A stretch of DNA of 64,000 nucleotides, taken from Bacteroidota bacterium. Its GTDB lineage: Bacteria; Bacteroidota; Bacteroidia; Flavobacteriales; Flavobacteriaceae. The notes beneath the pieces are model-generated. The model had not been told where the DNA came from. It did not search any database and saw only the letters and a list, made by a program, of their open reading frames with translations. The position numbers were made by a program, and so were the translations under genes. How positions within the stretch are numbered: position 1 is the first letter of the stretch; the number at the start of each line of letters is the position of its first letter. The stretch covers positions 1 to 64,000 of the forward strand of contig JAEWJM010000009.1 in the NCBI GenBank assembly GCA_023386585.1, given 5' to 3'. Below are positions 27,324-36,153 of this stretch, piece after piece.

Positions 27324-27507
27324 TTGAGTTTTTTTTAAATTTTTATTTTCGTTGTTGAACGCTTGAAAGCATGATTTTCTATTACTGACTTCTACGTTGC
27401 AAAGCACGGGCGGCACTGTTAATTGAATATTATTTCAACTTTAAGCTATGAAAACGGTTAGGTTATCGCAACGTTTCCTGGAAAAATAGACCTCAACGCT
27501 CGGCCAC

Positions 27508-27533
27508 AAAAAAGCCCTTCGAAAAGGGCTTTT
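27508..27533 (-). terminator. Terminator downstream of the porin gene
   Basis: On the minus strand AAAAGCCCTT pairs with AAGGGCTTTT around a TTCG-type loop and is followed by T. It separates the porin transcript from pstS. Confidence 0.75.
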
Positions 27534-27545
27534 ACTGGAAACATC

Positions 27546-28859
27546 TTAGAATTTTGCTTGAAGTCGGATTGTAAAGGTATTGTCTCGTTTGTCTTTCGCG
27601 AAGTCGCCTCCTACAACAGCGCTCCTTTCATTAGTCGGGAGTGTATAGCCCAATACAATTTTTACATTTTCATCAAAGAAATACTGCCAGCCAAATGTCC
27701 ACGTGTGGTATGCCAAATCGCCTGCGGTCATACCGGCTTCGTTTCTTCCCAACTTGGTATTTGGATCGAAAGCATCATACCGAACGGAGGCCTGGTGGCT
27801 TTGCCCTATGTTTTTGATTAGTGAAACATAGTAACCGGCAAAATTTCGGACGCGGTCAAATTTGAATAATGGGTTGACCTGTACGGGGTTTGTGGTTGCC
27901 GACAGCGTTCCGGCAATGTATTCGCTTTTCAATGCAATGCCGCCCAGAAGGTCGTAATAAAGTTGCATTTCGCCACCGAACCAGTGTTTCGGAAGGGTCG
28001 CGCCAACTTCCGGCGAAAAGGGATTGTTGTTCACATCGGTGAAAACAGTTACCGGATCGGTTTGCGAAAGGACTTTGGTACTTCCGAAATAGCCGTGCCC
28101 GCCGAAATCGATGCCGAGCCCTTGCTTTGGAAGCTTAACCGAATAAACCGCACGAACCATAACATCTTTATTGCTGTCGATATCCCGCACCTGATTTGAG
28201 GTACTTCCAAGGCCAAAGTTCCCGTTGATTACCGCAAGTTGCAGTTTTAATGGAAAATGGAAGCGCGTGTCAAAGTTGGCTTCAAGTTGCGCACCCAGGT
28301 CACGCTCATTCGGATATAACGTCCGCGTTACCAGGCTTCGTTCCATGAATTCGCGCGACGACGACGAATACTCGACTTCATAGGTAGGTTTGTTAAATTG
28401 TCCTACATACAAGGCAAAGGTCTGCGTCCACCGGTCATTGAGGACAACGTAAGCATCTTTTACCGATACTTTGTCAAAAGCGTATTCCGGCTGGAGGACA
28501 AATTTGACTCCGTCGGCAGCCTCGTAAGTAAATTTGATTCGTGCCCGGCGCAGGTAGAAAGAATTGGTTACCGGGGCTGTTGTGGAAGATCCGGCCACGG
28601 GCCCATTGTCGTCCTGGTAGTCATACATGTCATACTGTGCCTGCATGTAGCCTGAAATTTTGATCCTGGTCAGTTTTGCCAAATCGCTTTCGATTCCTGA
28701 AAGACGTTCGTCAAGAGCGCCAAAACGCATGGTGTGGTCGTCGATCGCCGATTTCAGCGAGTCAATGCTGATTGTTTGTTTCAGTGAATCGGTGGCCACA
28801 TCCTGCGACCAACTTTTAACTGTGACAACCAATAAAAATAGAAGTGCTGCTTTTTTCAA
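27546..28859 (-). CDS. OprO/OprP-type porin, probably phosphate-related
   Basis: This outer-membrane porin resembles the phosphate-selective OprO/OprP family and probably admits phosphate for the Pst system encoded next to it. I prefer a TTG start at 28859, which puts a good signal peptide (KKAALLFLLVVTVKSWSQ) at the N-terminus; a longer TTG frame to 28898 adds 13 residues of poor composition. A short coiled-coil segment (about residues 28-65, with MRFGALDERLSGIESDLAKL) precedes the barrel, as in trimeric porins. Barrel strands such as SFYLRRARIKFTYE and FALYVGQFNKP follow, and the protein ends in FTIRLQAKF with a terminal Phe, as barrels do. Confidence 0.88.
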   Translation of the reverse strand: MKKAALLFLLVVTVKSWSQDVATDSLKQTISIDSLKSAIDDHTMRFGALDERLSGIESDLAKLTRIKISGYMQAQYDMYDYQDDNGPVAGSSTTAPVTNSFYLRRARIKFTYEAADGVKFVLQPEYAFDKVSVKDAYVVLNDRWTQTFALYVGQFNKPTYEVEYSSSSREFMERSLVTRTLYPNERDLGAQLEANFDTRFHFPLKLQLAVINGNFGLGSTSNQVRDIDSNKDVMVRAVYSVKLPKQGLGIDFGGHGYFGSTKVLSQTDPVTVFTDVNNNPFSPEVGATLPKHWFGGEMQLYYDLLGGIALKSEYIAGTLSATTNPVQVNPLFKFDRVRNFAGYYVSLIKNIGQSHQASVRYDAFDPNTKLGRNEAGMTAGDLAYHTWTFGWQYFFDENVKIVLGYTLPTNERSAVVGGDFAKDKRDNTFTIRLQAKF

Positions 28860-29062
28860 GGTGTTATTGTTAAATTTTCTGCAAAGATGCCGTTGCAATA
28901 TTACCGGATTATTATTAGAGCATTATCTTATAAAAAAATATTGCCCTGGACGACGGCAATTTTATTTTCTAACTCTGTCGGCTGGGGAAGCGCCACATGG
29001 ATGAATTAGTAGCAAAAGATGGTTTTATTTGGCATCGCTATTCACTTTGACCGGCAAACTGC

Positions 29063-29674
29063 TTAAATATGTTTAAATGAACAATACACAAAATTTTGTT
29101 TGGTGTTAAAAGGTGTTGTATGCTCTTCGGCAACGCAATGCAATTTTTCAAAGCCATTTTCAAACCGCTCTGTTAATGTCTTTTCGTTGTACTGTGCGAT
29201 GTTAAGTCCGCTGCACTTGGCTGGCCCGGTTTCAGAAAACGTTCCGATAACCATATATCCGGTCACCGCTCTGCGAGCAATCTCTATATATTTTGTAATC
29301 TGGCCGGGCGTCGTTAAGAAATGGAAAGCGGCGCGGTCATGCCAGATATCGAAAGATGATTGCGGATTGAATTCGGTCACGTCGCTCACGACCCAATTTA
29401 CTTTCACCGCTTTTTTGCCCAACCTTGATTTTGCCTTTTCGAGCGCTTTTGCCGATATGTCCAAAACTGTGATATTTTCATATCCCAATTCTATCAGATA
29501 ATCGACCAGATTGCTGTCGCCACCACCAATGTCAATTATTTTGGCCGACTTATCCAAGCCAAATGAATTGATAAAGTCCAAAGAGGTATGCGGAACCTTC
29601 TGCGTCCAGCTTACCTGGTCGGGACTTTTAGTCTCGTATACCGTTTCCCAATGTTTTTTATTCTCTGAAGACAT
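29063..29674 (-). CDS. Class I SAM-dependent methyltransferase
   Basis: This small cytoplasmic methyltransferase has 203 residues from the ATG at 29674. The SAM-binding motif I is IIDIGGGDSNLVDYLIELGY near residue 47, followed by the acidic end of strand 2 in ITVLDIS. Motif IV is IWHDRAAFHFL near 107. The substrate is not evident. It lacks the cysteine pattern of the arsenite methylase ArsM, so although it is at the end of the arsenic gene group I do not call it arsM. Its start overlaps the end of the small chromate-transporter-like frame upstream by 17 bases. Confidence 0.85.
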   Translation of the reverse strand: MSSENKKHWETVYETKSPDQVSWTQKVPHTSLDFINSFGLDKSAKIIDIGGGDSNLVDYLIELGYENITVLDISAKALEKAKSRLGKKAVKVNWVVSDVTEFNPQSSFDIWHDRAAFHFLTTPGQITKYIEIARRAVTGYMVIGTFSETGPAKCSGLNIAQYNEKTLTERFENGFEKLHCVAEEHTTPFNTKQNFVYCSFKHI

Positions 29675-29831
29675 AAGCTGTGTTTTTTTTAAAAAAAGTA
29701 AGTGCATAGCCCAGCAAAGCACCGCCCAATACGACAGATGCGCTGTTGATTTTCCGGTACACAAAGGTAAAGACAATAGCGCACACCGCGATTAGAACCG
29801 ATTTCCAGTCTGCAATCTCTTCCTCGCCCAT
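29658..29831 (-). pseudogene. Chromate transporter (ChrA) C-terminal remnant
   Basis: A 57-codon frame reads MGEEEIADWKSVLIAVCAIV and then FTFVYRKINSASVVLGGAL before ending at a TAA. The pattern of an Asp-Trp-Lys segment, a membrane helix, a short basic KIN(S) turn and a second helix with VLGGALLGY is what I know from the C-terminal end of ChrA chromate transporters. A TAG lies in frame 18 bases before the ATG, and no other part of chrA is nearby. It is therefore probably a leftover fragment, though a stand-alone two-helix membrane protein cannot be excluded. Confidence 0.5.
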
Positions 29832-29852
29832 GGCGTAACCTCGAAACTATTA

Positions 29853-30920
29853 TCAATCCTCAGGATAAAATCGCTTCCTAAACCAAAAAGCCAAATTTAC
29901 CAATGCAATCAGTGCCGGCACTTCGACAAGCGGGCCAATAACACCCGCAAATGCTTGTCCGCTGTTGATGCCGAATACGCCAATAGCCACTGCAATAGCT
30001 AATTCAAAATTATTTCCAGTAGCAGTAAATGCAATCGAAGTGCTTTTTGAATAGTCGGCGCCGAAGTATTTTCCCGTAAAGAAACTGAGTACGAACATAA
30101 TGGTAAAATAAATCACAAGCGGTATTGCAATCCTAACTACATCCATCGGAATCTGAACGATCAATTCGCCTTTCAGGCTGAACATGATAACAATCGTAAA
30201 CAACAAGGCTATCAACGTTATTGGTGAGATGACAGGAACGTACTTTGTTTTAAACCATTCCTCGCCTTTTAGTTTAATGAGCGCAAAGCGGCTGATGATT
30301 CCCAACGCGAACGGGATTCCCAGATATATCCCAACACTTTCGGCTATCTGGCCGATACTGATGTCAACAACGAAACCATTGTAGCCGAAATATGGTGGCA
30401 GAACCGTGATGAAAATATAAGCGTAAACGCTGTAAAGAAATACCTGAAATATACTGTTTAGCGCAATCAGACCAGCCGCATACTCGCGGTTACCGTCGGC
30501 CAGGTCATTCCACACAACGACCATTGCAATACATCTGGCCAGGCCAATCAGGATAACGCCAATCATATATTCTGGATAACCTTTGAGGAAGAGTAATGCC
30601 AACACGAACATTAAAAGAGGACCTACTATCCAATTCAGGAATAATGATGCGCCGAGTACTTTTGTATTGGTAAATACTTCTCCCATTTTGCTGTAATTGA
30701 CTTTTGCTAATGGTGGGTACATCATCAATATCAGCCCGACTGCAAGGGGTATGTTTGTTGTTCCGCTGGAGAAGGAATTGATGAAGCCGCTGCTCGATGG
30801 AAGCAGGTAACCAAGCGCTACTCCGATGGCCATTGCCGAGAAAATCCATAAGGTTAAATAGCGGTCGAGAAATCCTAGTTTTTTTCTTTCTACTATCGGA
30901 GCACAATTATTTACTGACAT
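29853..30920 (-). CDS. arsB: ACR3 family arsenite efflux transporter
   Basis: This inner-membrane carrier extrudes arsenite, the product of arsenate reduction. It has 355 residues and ten probable membrane segments. The family signatures are [17 protein letters not shown] at the start, the conserved Cys of the fourth helix in [16 protein letters not shown] near residue 127, and [18 protein letters not shown] near 298. The start lies one base after the stop of the arsC-type gene, so the two are co-translated. It belongs to the ACR3 rather than the ArsB family; the symbol reflects common annotation practice. Confidence 0.95.
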   Translation of the reverse strand: MSVNNCAPIVERKKLGFLDRYLTLWIFSAMAIGVALGYLLPSSSGFINSFSSGTTNIPLAVGLILMMYPPLAKVNYSKMGEVFTNTKVLGASLFLNWIVGPLLMFVLALLFLKGYPEYMIGVILIGLARCIAMVVVWNDLADGNREYAAGLIALNSIFQVFLYSVYAYIFITVLPPYFGYNGFVVDISIGQIAESVGIYLGIPFALGIISRFALIKLKGEEWFKTKYVPVISPITLIALLFTIVIMFSLKGELIVQIPMDVVRIAIPLVIYFTIMFVLSFFTGKYFGADYSKSTSIAFTATGNNFELAIAVAIGVFGINSGQAFAGVIGPLVEVPALIALVNLAFWFRKRFYPED

Positions 30921-30921
30921 G

Positions 30922-31551
30922 TTATTTTTTGATTTGTGAGAAAACGTAAAACATTTCGGTTGCTATCTGCATGCTTCTTTCCCGGTATTTTTCTTTTTGC
31001 TGAGGCTTTTCGTCAAAAGCTTTAGGATCGTCGTACGTTATTGGAATGCGTGTTTCGGCGCCTGAGATAAACGGGCATTCACCATCGGCCTGCGAGCAAG
31101 TCATTATCGCTGCAAATTCTTCTTCCGGGTTGAATTCGTTATTGAATAGTTTCGAAAAACCAATTACCGGATGCTCGTTATGGGCAAATTTTATAGCATA
31201 TACCGGATTTTTGCCGCCGGCTAAAATTTGGATGCTAAATCCTGAATCCTGTAAAGTTTCTGCGACCATTGGATAGAGTGCAGTAGCTTCCGTTCCCCCG
31301 GAATAGCAAAATACTTTTTCAATATCATAATAGGCCGCAGCTGTCTGGGCCCAAACCTGCGCAAGGTGGCTTCGTCTTGAATTGTGGGTGCAAATTAAGT
31401 TGAGTCGGATTTCTTGCTTTGCTGTGGCTTTTGATTGAATGAAGTCGATTAGTGGCTGCAATACTTCCTTTCTTTCATTGGTAAGGCTATCGAAATCAAA
31501 CTTAGCGGCGAATTTTTCAATTTCAGGTAATAATATTGTTTTTGTTTCCAT
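30922..31551 (-). CDS. arsC: ArsC-type low-molecular-weight protein tyrosine phosphatase
   Basis: This enzyme probably reduces arsenate to arsenite for export by the ACR3 protein encoded next. The 209-residue protein has an N-terminal helical extension of about 45 residues. The P-loop CTHNSRRS follows, with Cys54 and Arg60 in the C-x5-R spacing. The general acid region is [13 protein letters not shown] near residue 165. Additional cysteines in SQADGECPF near 150 could serve in the reduction cycle, as Cys82 and Cys89 do in thioredoxin-coupled ArsC. It may equally be a phosphatase-like arsenate reductase of the Bacteroidetes type. It follows the broken DUF6428 gene. Confidence 0.88.
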   Translation of the reverse strand: METKTILLPEIEKFAAKFDFDSLTNERKEVLQPLIDFIQSKATAKQEIRLNLICTHNSRRSHLAQVWAQTAAAYYDIEKVFCYSGGTEATALYPMVAETLQDSGFSIQILAGGKNPVYAIKFAHNEHPVIGFSKLFNNEFNPEEEFAAIMTCSQADGECPFISGAETRIPITYDDPKAFDEKPQQKEKYRERSMQIATEMFYVFSQIKK

Positions 31552-31563
31552 TTGATATAAAGA

Positions 31564-32036
31564 TTAACAACAGCCACCGCCGGGAGTGCAGCCATTTGAT
31601 TCGGCAGTAATCCCAGACAAACTTACTTTTTGTTTTTCGGCAGGTACGCCGCATTGATCAGACGCAAGGCACGCCGTATGTTTGTTTAAAAGAAGGAAGT
31701 TTTCGCCGTTAAAGCCCAACTCATATTTGCCAATTGTGTTTTCCGGTATTCGACCTCAATTTCGTAATCTTCGATGCCTAAGACTTTTTCAGATAACGCA
31801 ATAATTTTCAAAAGTTTGTTTGGTTTTAGCCGATGATCTTCGTCATTGGAATCTTCCCACAATTGAAAGTTAACCACCGTTTCTTTTCTGACGGTTCCGC
31901 CACAATCAATGAAATTTTTAGTGATTAAGCCCACTTCAGTAACGTGGAAGTTTTGAGGAACAAATGTGTCGTTTGGAAGCATGAAACTCAATGCATCCGT
32001 ATTGGCTAAATGATTTTTAATTTCTGATAGTTTCAT
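31564..32036 (-). pseudogene. DUF6428 family protein, disrupted by a -1 frameshift
   Basis: The first 98 residues (HVTEVGLITKNFIDCGG, VVNFQLWED, IEVEYR) match the DUF6428 family found in arsenic operons. As written the frame then drifts into KTQLANMSWALTAK and stops at 31686. Reading one base differently at a run of four A (31739-31742) restores a convincing C-terminus: NTIGKYELGFNGENFLLLNK, then HTACLASDQCGVPAEKQK, ending CTPGGGCC at 31564. The repaired product would have about 157 residues with a Cys-rich, probably metalloid-binding tail. Either the gene has lost a base or the homopolymer was misread. It lies between arsR and arsC. Confidence 0.8.
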
Positions 32037-32122
32037 ATAATTTTTTATTTAATTTTTATTGGAGATATGCAGCAGCTGAAGCTGTGTCATTTTTAGTTGT
32101 TTTAAGTATTAAATTTTGGCTG

Positions 32123-32482
32123 TTAGCAGCATCGCTTCGCCTGTTCGCTTCCGCTCGGGTCAGTTCTTTTCTTTTCCAAGTGTTCAGTAATGTGCTGAAA
32201 GAAGCCTTTTATCTTTTCGATGCCAGGTTCGTTGATACAGTAGCATATTGCAGTGCCTTCAATATTTCCTTTGATTAAACCGGCATTTTTTAGTTCTTTC
32301 AAATGCTGGGACACTGTAGGTTGTGCCAGCGGTAATTCATTTACAATGTCCCCGCAAATGCAGGTATCGACTTTCAACAGGAATTCCATTATGGCAATCC
32401 GGGCAGGATGGCCTAAGGCTTTGGCAATTATTGCGAGTTCGTTTTGTTCTTCAGTAAAGTGGTCTGTCTTAGTAGCGCCCAT
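32123..32482 (-). CDS. arsR: ArsR/SmtB family transcriptional repressor
   Basis: This winged-helix repressor should release DNA when bound to arsenite or a related metal. The ATG at 32482 gives 119 residues. The recognition helix is in LAQPTVSQHLKELKNAGLI near residue 51. The metal site DTCICGDIV near 40 has two cysteines, as in the ELCVCDL motif of ArsR. The protein ends in a second Cys pair (KRCC) that could complete the site. A palindromic element lies directly upstream of the start. It probably controls the downstream genes DUF6428, arsC and ACR3. Confidence 0.93.
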   Translation of the reverse strand: MGATKTDHFTEEQNELAIIAKALGHPARIAIMEFLLKVDTCICGDIVNELPLAQPTVSQHLKELKNAGLIKGNIEGTAICYCINEPGIEKIKGFFQHITEHLEKKRTDPSGSEQAKRCC

Positions 32483-32488
32483 AGCAGT

Positions 32489-32518
32489 ATATTTATATTG
32501 CAATATTACGATAAATAT
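32489..32518 (-). promoter_or_regulatory. Candidate ArsR operator
   Basis: A perfect 12-base palindrome ATATTGCAATAT (32495-32506) sits within a wider inverted repeat ATATTTAT...ATAAATAT, between 7 and 36 bases upstream of the arsR start. This is the position and AT-rich form expected of an autoregulatory ArsR site. Confidence 0.5.
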
Positions 32519-32611
32519 TTAACTGACGCTATGTTTAGTATAAAGTTTTCTTTAAGTGTTTGATGTTTGCAAGGAATCAGATCGAACACAATAAATTTCC
32601 GCAGGGCGGTT

Positions 32612-34573
32612 TTATGGCTCTAACTTCATTTTTTGTATTCTAACCGCATTTAAAATCGCCAATAATGCTACACCGACATCTGCTATAACTGCCTCCCATA
32701 ATGTCGCTATGCCGCCAGCGCCCAACCCAAGGACTACGAGTTTTACTATCATTGCCATTATAATGTTTTGCCAGACAATCTGTTTTGTGAGTTTCCCGAC
32801 TTTAATTGCCGTGACTATTTTTGACGGCTGGTCGTTTTGGATCACGATGTCGGCAGTTTCTATTGTAGCATCGCTACCTAATCCTCCCATTGCAATTCCT
32901 GCATCTGCAAGCGCTACGACAGGTGCATCATTTACGCCATCGCCAACAAAGGCAATATGTTTTCCCTCATTTTTTAGTGCCTGCACTTTTTCAACTTTCC
33001 CTTCAGGCAGCAAATCACCGTAGGCGTTGTCAATCCCTAACTTTTTGGCCACTTCATCAACTACGGACTGCTTATCGCCTGAGAGCATTACCGTTTTGAT
33101 GTTTAGTGCATGCATTTCTTTTATGGCCTGTGCGGCGTCGCCCTTAATCTTATCGGCAATGGTGATATGTCCTTTGTATTTTTTATCGACAGCGACCACA
33201 ACAATCGTGTAAACGATGCTGTCAATTTCGGCAGGATAATCAACGTTGAATTTCTTCATCAGCTTGGTATTGCCTGCCAGTACTTCCTTACCATCAATAG
33301 TGCCTTTGAGCCCGTGGCCTGAAATCTCCTCGACTTGCGAAACTGTAACTCCTTTCGTGGCATCTTTTCCGGCGTGCTCAATCACAGCTAATCCTATAGG
33401 GTGCGTGGATTGGCTTTCAATAGCTGCTGCAAGTTTTACCAGATATGGTTCTTCGATGTCTTTGGTCACGATTTCCTGTACCTTAAAAACACCTTCAGTG
33501 AGCGTTCCCGTCTTGTCCATAACGACCGTATCGATTTTAGTCATGACGTCAAGGAAATTTGAGCCCTTGAACAAAATCCCGTTTCGTGAAGCCAACCCGA
33601 TGCCGCCAAAATAGCCGAGCGGGATTGATACTACCAACGCACATGGACAGCTGATCACCAGAAACACCAATGCGCGATAAAACCAAACATTGAAAATGTA
33701 AGGATCAACAAAAAAATAGGGCACGAAACAAACCGCTAAAGCCAATGCAAATACGATAGGCGTATAAATTTTTGCAAACCTGCTTATGAATAACTGTGTC
33801 TGTGATTTTCTTGTGGTTGCATCCTGAACCATTTCGAGGATTTTACTCAGCTTGCTATCCGTAAAAAGAGAAGTAACCTTAATATCGGCAACAGTATTTA
33901 AATTGATCATGCCTGCATAAACCGTGGCTCCCTTTTCCTTACTGTCAGGTTTACTTTCTCCGGTAAGCGCAGCAGTATTGAAACTTGCTTTTTCGGTGAT
34001 CAGCTCGCCATCGAGTGCCACTTTTTCTCCAGGCTTGACCCTTATCGTTTCATTCAGCTTTACTTCTTTTGGATTGATTACCTCTGTTGTGCCATTCCGC
34101 ACAATAGATACTTCATCAGGCCTGATGTCGAGCAGTGCCTTAATGCTCCGCTTTGCCCGGTTAACCGCTGCGTCCTGAAACCATTCGCCTATTGAATAAA
34201 AAGCCATGACCGCAACACCTTCGCTGTATGAACCGATCGCGAATGCGCCAATCGTTGCAATACTCATCAGAAAGAATTCGTTGAAAAAGTCGAAGCGGAT
34301 GGCTTTGCGCCAGGCGAGATAAAGCACATTATAACCAGCGAGCAAATAAGCAATACCAAAAATGATAAGGTTTGCCGGAAACGCCGGAACGTAGTTAAAG
34401 CCGAATTCCAATATCAGCATAGCGAACAAAATGCCGATTGCAAATAATAGCTGCAAATGGCTTTTCCATCCGGAAGAATCCTTCTTCGAATCAACCGAAG
34501 TACTTAAGGTTTCAGCAAATATTTGGGCGTCAGGATTGTGTTCATCGGTGTCGTGCTTATGTTCTTCTTCCAT
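32612..34573 (-). CDS. cadA: P1B-type heavy-metal ATPase (Zn/Cd/Pb export)
   Basis: This inner-membrane ATPase exports divalent metals to the periplasm. The 653-residue protein starts with a His/Asp/Glu-rich tail (EEEHKHDTDEHN) instead of an HMA domain. The actuator motif is ALTGESKPD near residue 202. The metal-binding CPC is at 309-311, the phosphorylated Asp353 is in DKTGTLTEG, HP is near 388, and GDGVNDAPVVALADAG is near 550. A Lys in the penultimate helix (MIVKLVV) and an Asp-x-Gly in the last helix (ADVGVALL) point to the Zn/Cd/Pb subgroup. The secreted HMA protein gene ends four bases upstream, so the domain is supplied separately. Confidence 0.95.
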   Translation of the reverse strand: MEEEHKHDTDEHNPDAQIFAETLSTSVDSKKDSSGWKSHLQLLFAIGILFAMLILEFGFNYVPAFPANLIIFGIAYLLAGYNVLYLAWRKAIRFDFFNEFFLMSIATIGAFAIGSYSEGVAVMAFYSIGEWFQDAAVNRAKRSIKALLDIRPDEVSIVRNGTTEVINPKEVKLNETIRVKPGEKVALDGELITEKASFNTAALTGESKPDSKEKGATVYAGMINLNTVADIKVTSLFTDSKLSKILEMVQDATTRKSQTQLFISRFAKIYTPIVFALALAVCFVPYFFVDPYIFNVWFYRALVFLVISCPCALVVSIPLGYFGGIGLASRNGILFKGSNFLDVMTKIDTVVMDKTGTLTEGVFKVQEIVTKDIEEPYLVKLAAAIESQSTHPIGLAVIEHAGKDATKGVTVSQVEEISGHGLKGTIDGKEVLAGNTKLMKKFNVDYPAEIDSIVYTIVVVAVDKKYKGHITIADKIKGDAAQAIKEMHALNIKTVMLSGDKQSVVDEVAKKLGIDNAYGDLLPEGKVEKVQALKNEGKHIAFVGDGVNDAPVVALADAGIAMGGLGSDATIETADIVIQNDQPSKIVTAIKVGKLTKQIVWQNIIMAMIVKLVVLGLGAGGIATLWEAVIADVGVALLAILNAVRIQKMKLEP

Positions 34574-34577
34574 AATA

Positions 34578-34934
34578 TCAGGCTTTACAGCATTTGTCTA
34601 ATTTTTCATATCCAGACGCATCCGATTTAATCTCATCAGCATCGTACCCCAATTTGCTGATGGCTTTTTTGATGGTTAATAGATCTGTCTTTTTAGAGTT
34701 GTAAATTACTTCAATAGTAGCTTCCTTTTCGTTCAGCGTGATCATCTGGATTCCCTGTGTCTTCAATAATGTCTTCTCCAAAACGCCACCGCAGGTTTCG
34801 CAGACTTTACAGTGGTCGCACGAGATTGTTGTTTTAATAATTACTTTTTGAATTGTTTTTGCTTTTTGTGCAAACGCAATGTTTGACATTAAGACTATGG
34901 CCAAAAGACCAACGGTTTTTATAAGAATTTTCAT
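34578..34934 (-). CDS. Secreted heavy-metal-associated (HMA) domain protein
   Basis: This 118-residue protein has a signal peptide (MSNIAFA-QKA) and one ferredoxin-like HMA domain. The metal loop is CDHCKVCETCGG, with four cysteines at about residues 39, 42, 45 and 48, two more than the usual CxxC. It ends in KCCKA, adding another Cys pair. It should act as a periplasmic metal binder or chaperone. It sits four bases before the P-type ATPase and about 26 bases after czcB, so it is part of the metal efflux operon and could pass metal from the ATPase to the RND pump. Confidence 0.9.
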   Translation of the reverse strand: MKILIKTVGLLAIVLMSNIAFAQKAKTIQKVIIKTTISCDHCKVCETCGGVLEKTLLKTQGIQMITLNEKEATIEVIYNSKKTDLLTIKKAISKLGYDADEIKSDASGYEKLDKCCKA

Positions 34935-34959
34935 TTCTATAGTTTATTAAAAATATTCG

Positions 34960-36129
34960 TTATTCTTCTTCCTCGCTGTTTTTCATCTTTGAAAGCAAAT
35001 CGTAGGCGCCGTTGGTTACGACTTTCCAGTTTTGGTAGTCTGTACCTTGATCAAAAATCAATTCAGTATAATTTAATTCACTTACGCCGACTTTGACGTT
35101 TACCAATTTATATTTTGTGCCGGTGTTACCTGCTTTTCCCTCTTCGACGAAAATGTATTTCGAACCCTGGAATTCTACAATGGCTTTTGAAACCACTGCC
35201 GGTACTTCCTGAGTACCGCTTTCTACAAGCGCTTTCAGATACATTCCCGGTAAGAGGCTGGTATCTTCCTTATCCAACCGGCAATGGATGTGTACTGTCC
35301 TTTCGCTGCTGATTTCTTTACCGATTAGCTCTACAGTCGCCATCCTTTCTTTGGTTTCATTGGCAAGTATGAAACGAACTTTTTGGCCAATCTGTAATTT
35401 GGGTACGTCTTTTTCAAAAACGGTCAGCTCGGCGTGTAAATGTCCGGTATCGGCAATCTCAAAAAGGACATCTGTCGCCTCTGCGTAAGCCCCGATATTC
35501 GTTTTAACTTCGGTGACATACCCATTGATTGGGGAGTACAGTGGAATCGCATTTTGAATGTTTCCGCTCTCCAGACTTGCGATATTCACATTCATCATCT
35601 GAAGTTTCGTTTTCAAACCTGCAACCCGTGCGCGCATGCTTTCATATTCAGCCTTCGATTTTTGCAGCGTCTTTAGTGCGTTCACCTGTTCTTTCGACAA
35701 CTCTTGCTGGCGCTCATAATCCTGTTTCAAGTAATTCAACTGGCTTTTCAAATCGATGTAATCTTGTTGTGGCTGGACATAATCAGGGTTTTGCATCATG
35801 GCGACAACCTGGCCTTTACGGACTTTCATGCCCTGCAACATATCAGTGCTTTTTACAAAGCCACCGAACGGCGTTGATATGGAAACGAGATTTTGAGGCG
35901 GTACATCAAGAATGCCGTTTACCTTGGTTGTCCCGCTTAGTTTTTTCAATTCGATACTACCGATTTCAATGGCTGCCGATTTGTATTTTTCGGGCGTAAT
36001 TTCGACGATATTTGATTCTGCCTCCGGCGCTTCGGTTTCTGCCTTTGGTTCTTCCTTTGCCTTATCATTGCAGCTTGCCAAGATCAGCAGCGTAAGTATC
36101 AAGAATGCTTTTTTATATAATGATTTCAT
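34960..36129 (-). CDS. czcB: RND efflux periplasmic adaptor, CzcB/CusB family
   Basis: This periplasmic membrane-fusion protein couples the RND pump to the outer-membrane channel. It has 389 residues and is a lipoprotein (LILASC, Cys20). The half-lipoyl region GFVKSTDMLQGMKVRKGQVV near 88, the helical hairpin at about 115-185 and the second half-motif SPINGYVTEVKTNIGAY near 200 are clear. The beta-barrel domain follows. It is encoded 24 bases downstream of the CzcA-TolC fusion. Metal specificity cannot be read from the sequence; divalent Co/Zn/Cd or Cu are possible. Confidence 0.93.
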   Translation of the reverse strand: MKSLYKKAFLILTLLILASCNDKAKEEPKAETEAPEAESNIVEITPEKYKSAAIEIGSIELKKLSGTTKVNGILDVPPQNLVSISTPFGGFVKSTDMLQGMKVRKGQVVAMMQNPDYVQPQQDYIDLKSQLNYLKQDYERQQELSKEQVNALKTLQKSKAEYESMRARVAGLKTKLQMMNVNIASLESGNIQNAIPLYSPINGYVTEVKTNIGAYAEATDVLFEIADTGHLHAELTVFEKDVPKLQIGQKVRFILANETKERMATVELIGKEISSERTVHIHCRLDKEDTSLLPGMYLKALVESGTQEVPAVVSKAIVEFQGSKYIFVEEGKAGNTGTKYKLVNVKVGVSELNYTELIFDQGTDYQNWKVVTNGAYDLLSKMKNSEEEE

Positions 36130-36153
36130 TAGTATGAATTTTTATCGGTTCAA

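Noticed and set aside
29063..29674. The methyltransferase as ArsM
   Set aside because: It lacks the cysteines needed for As(III) methylation and matches a generic class I enzyme.
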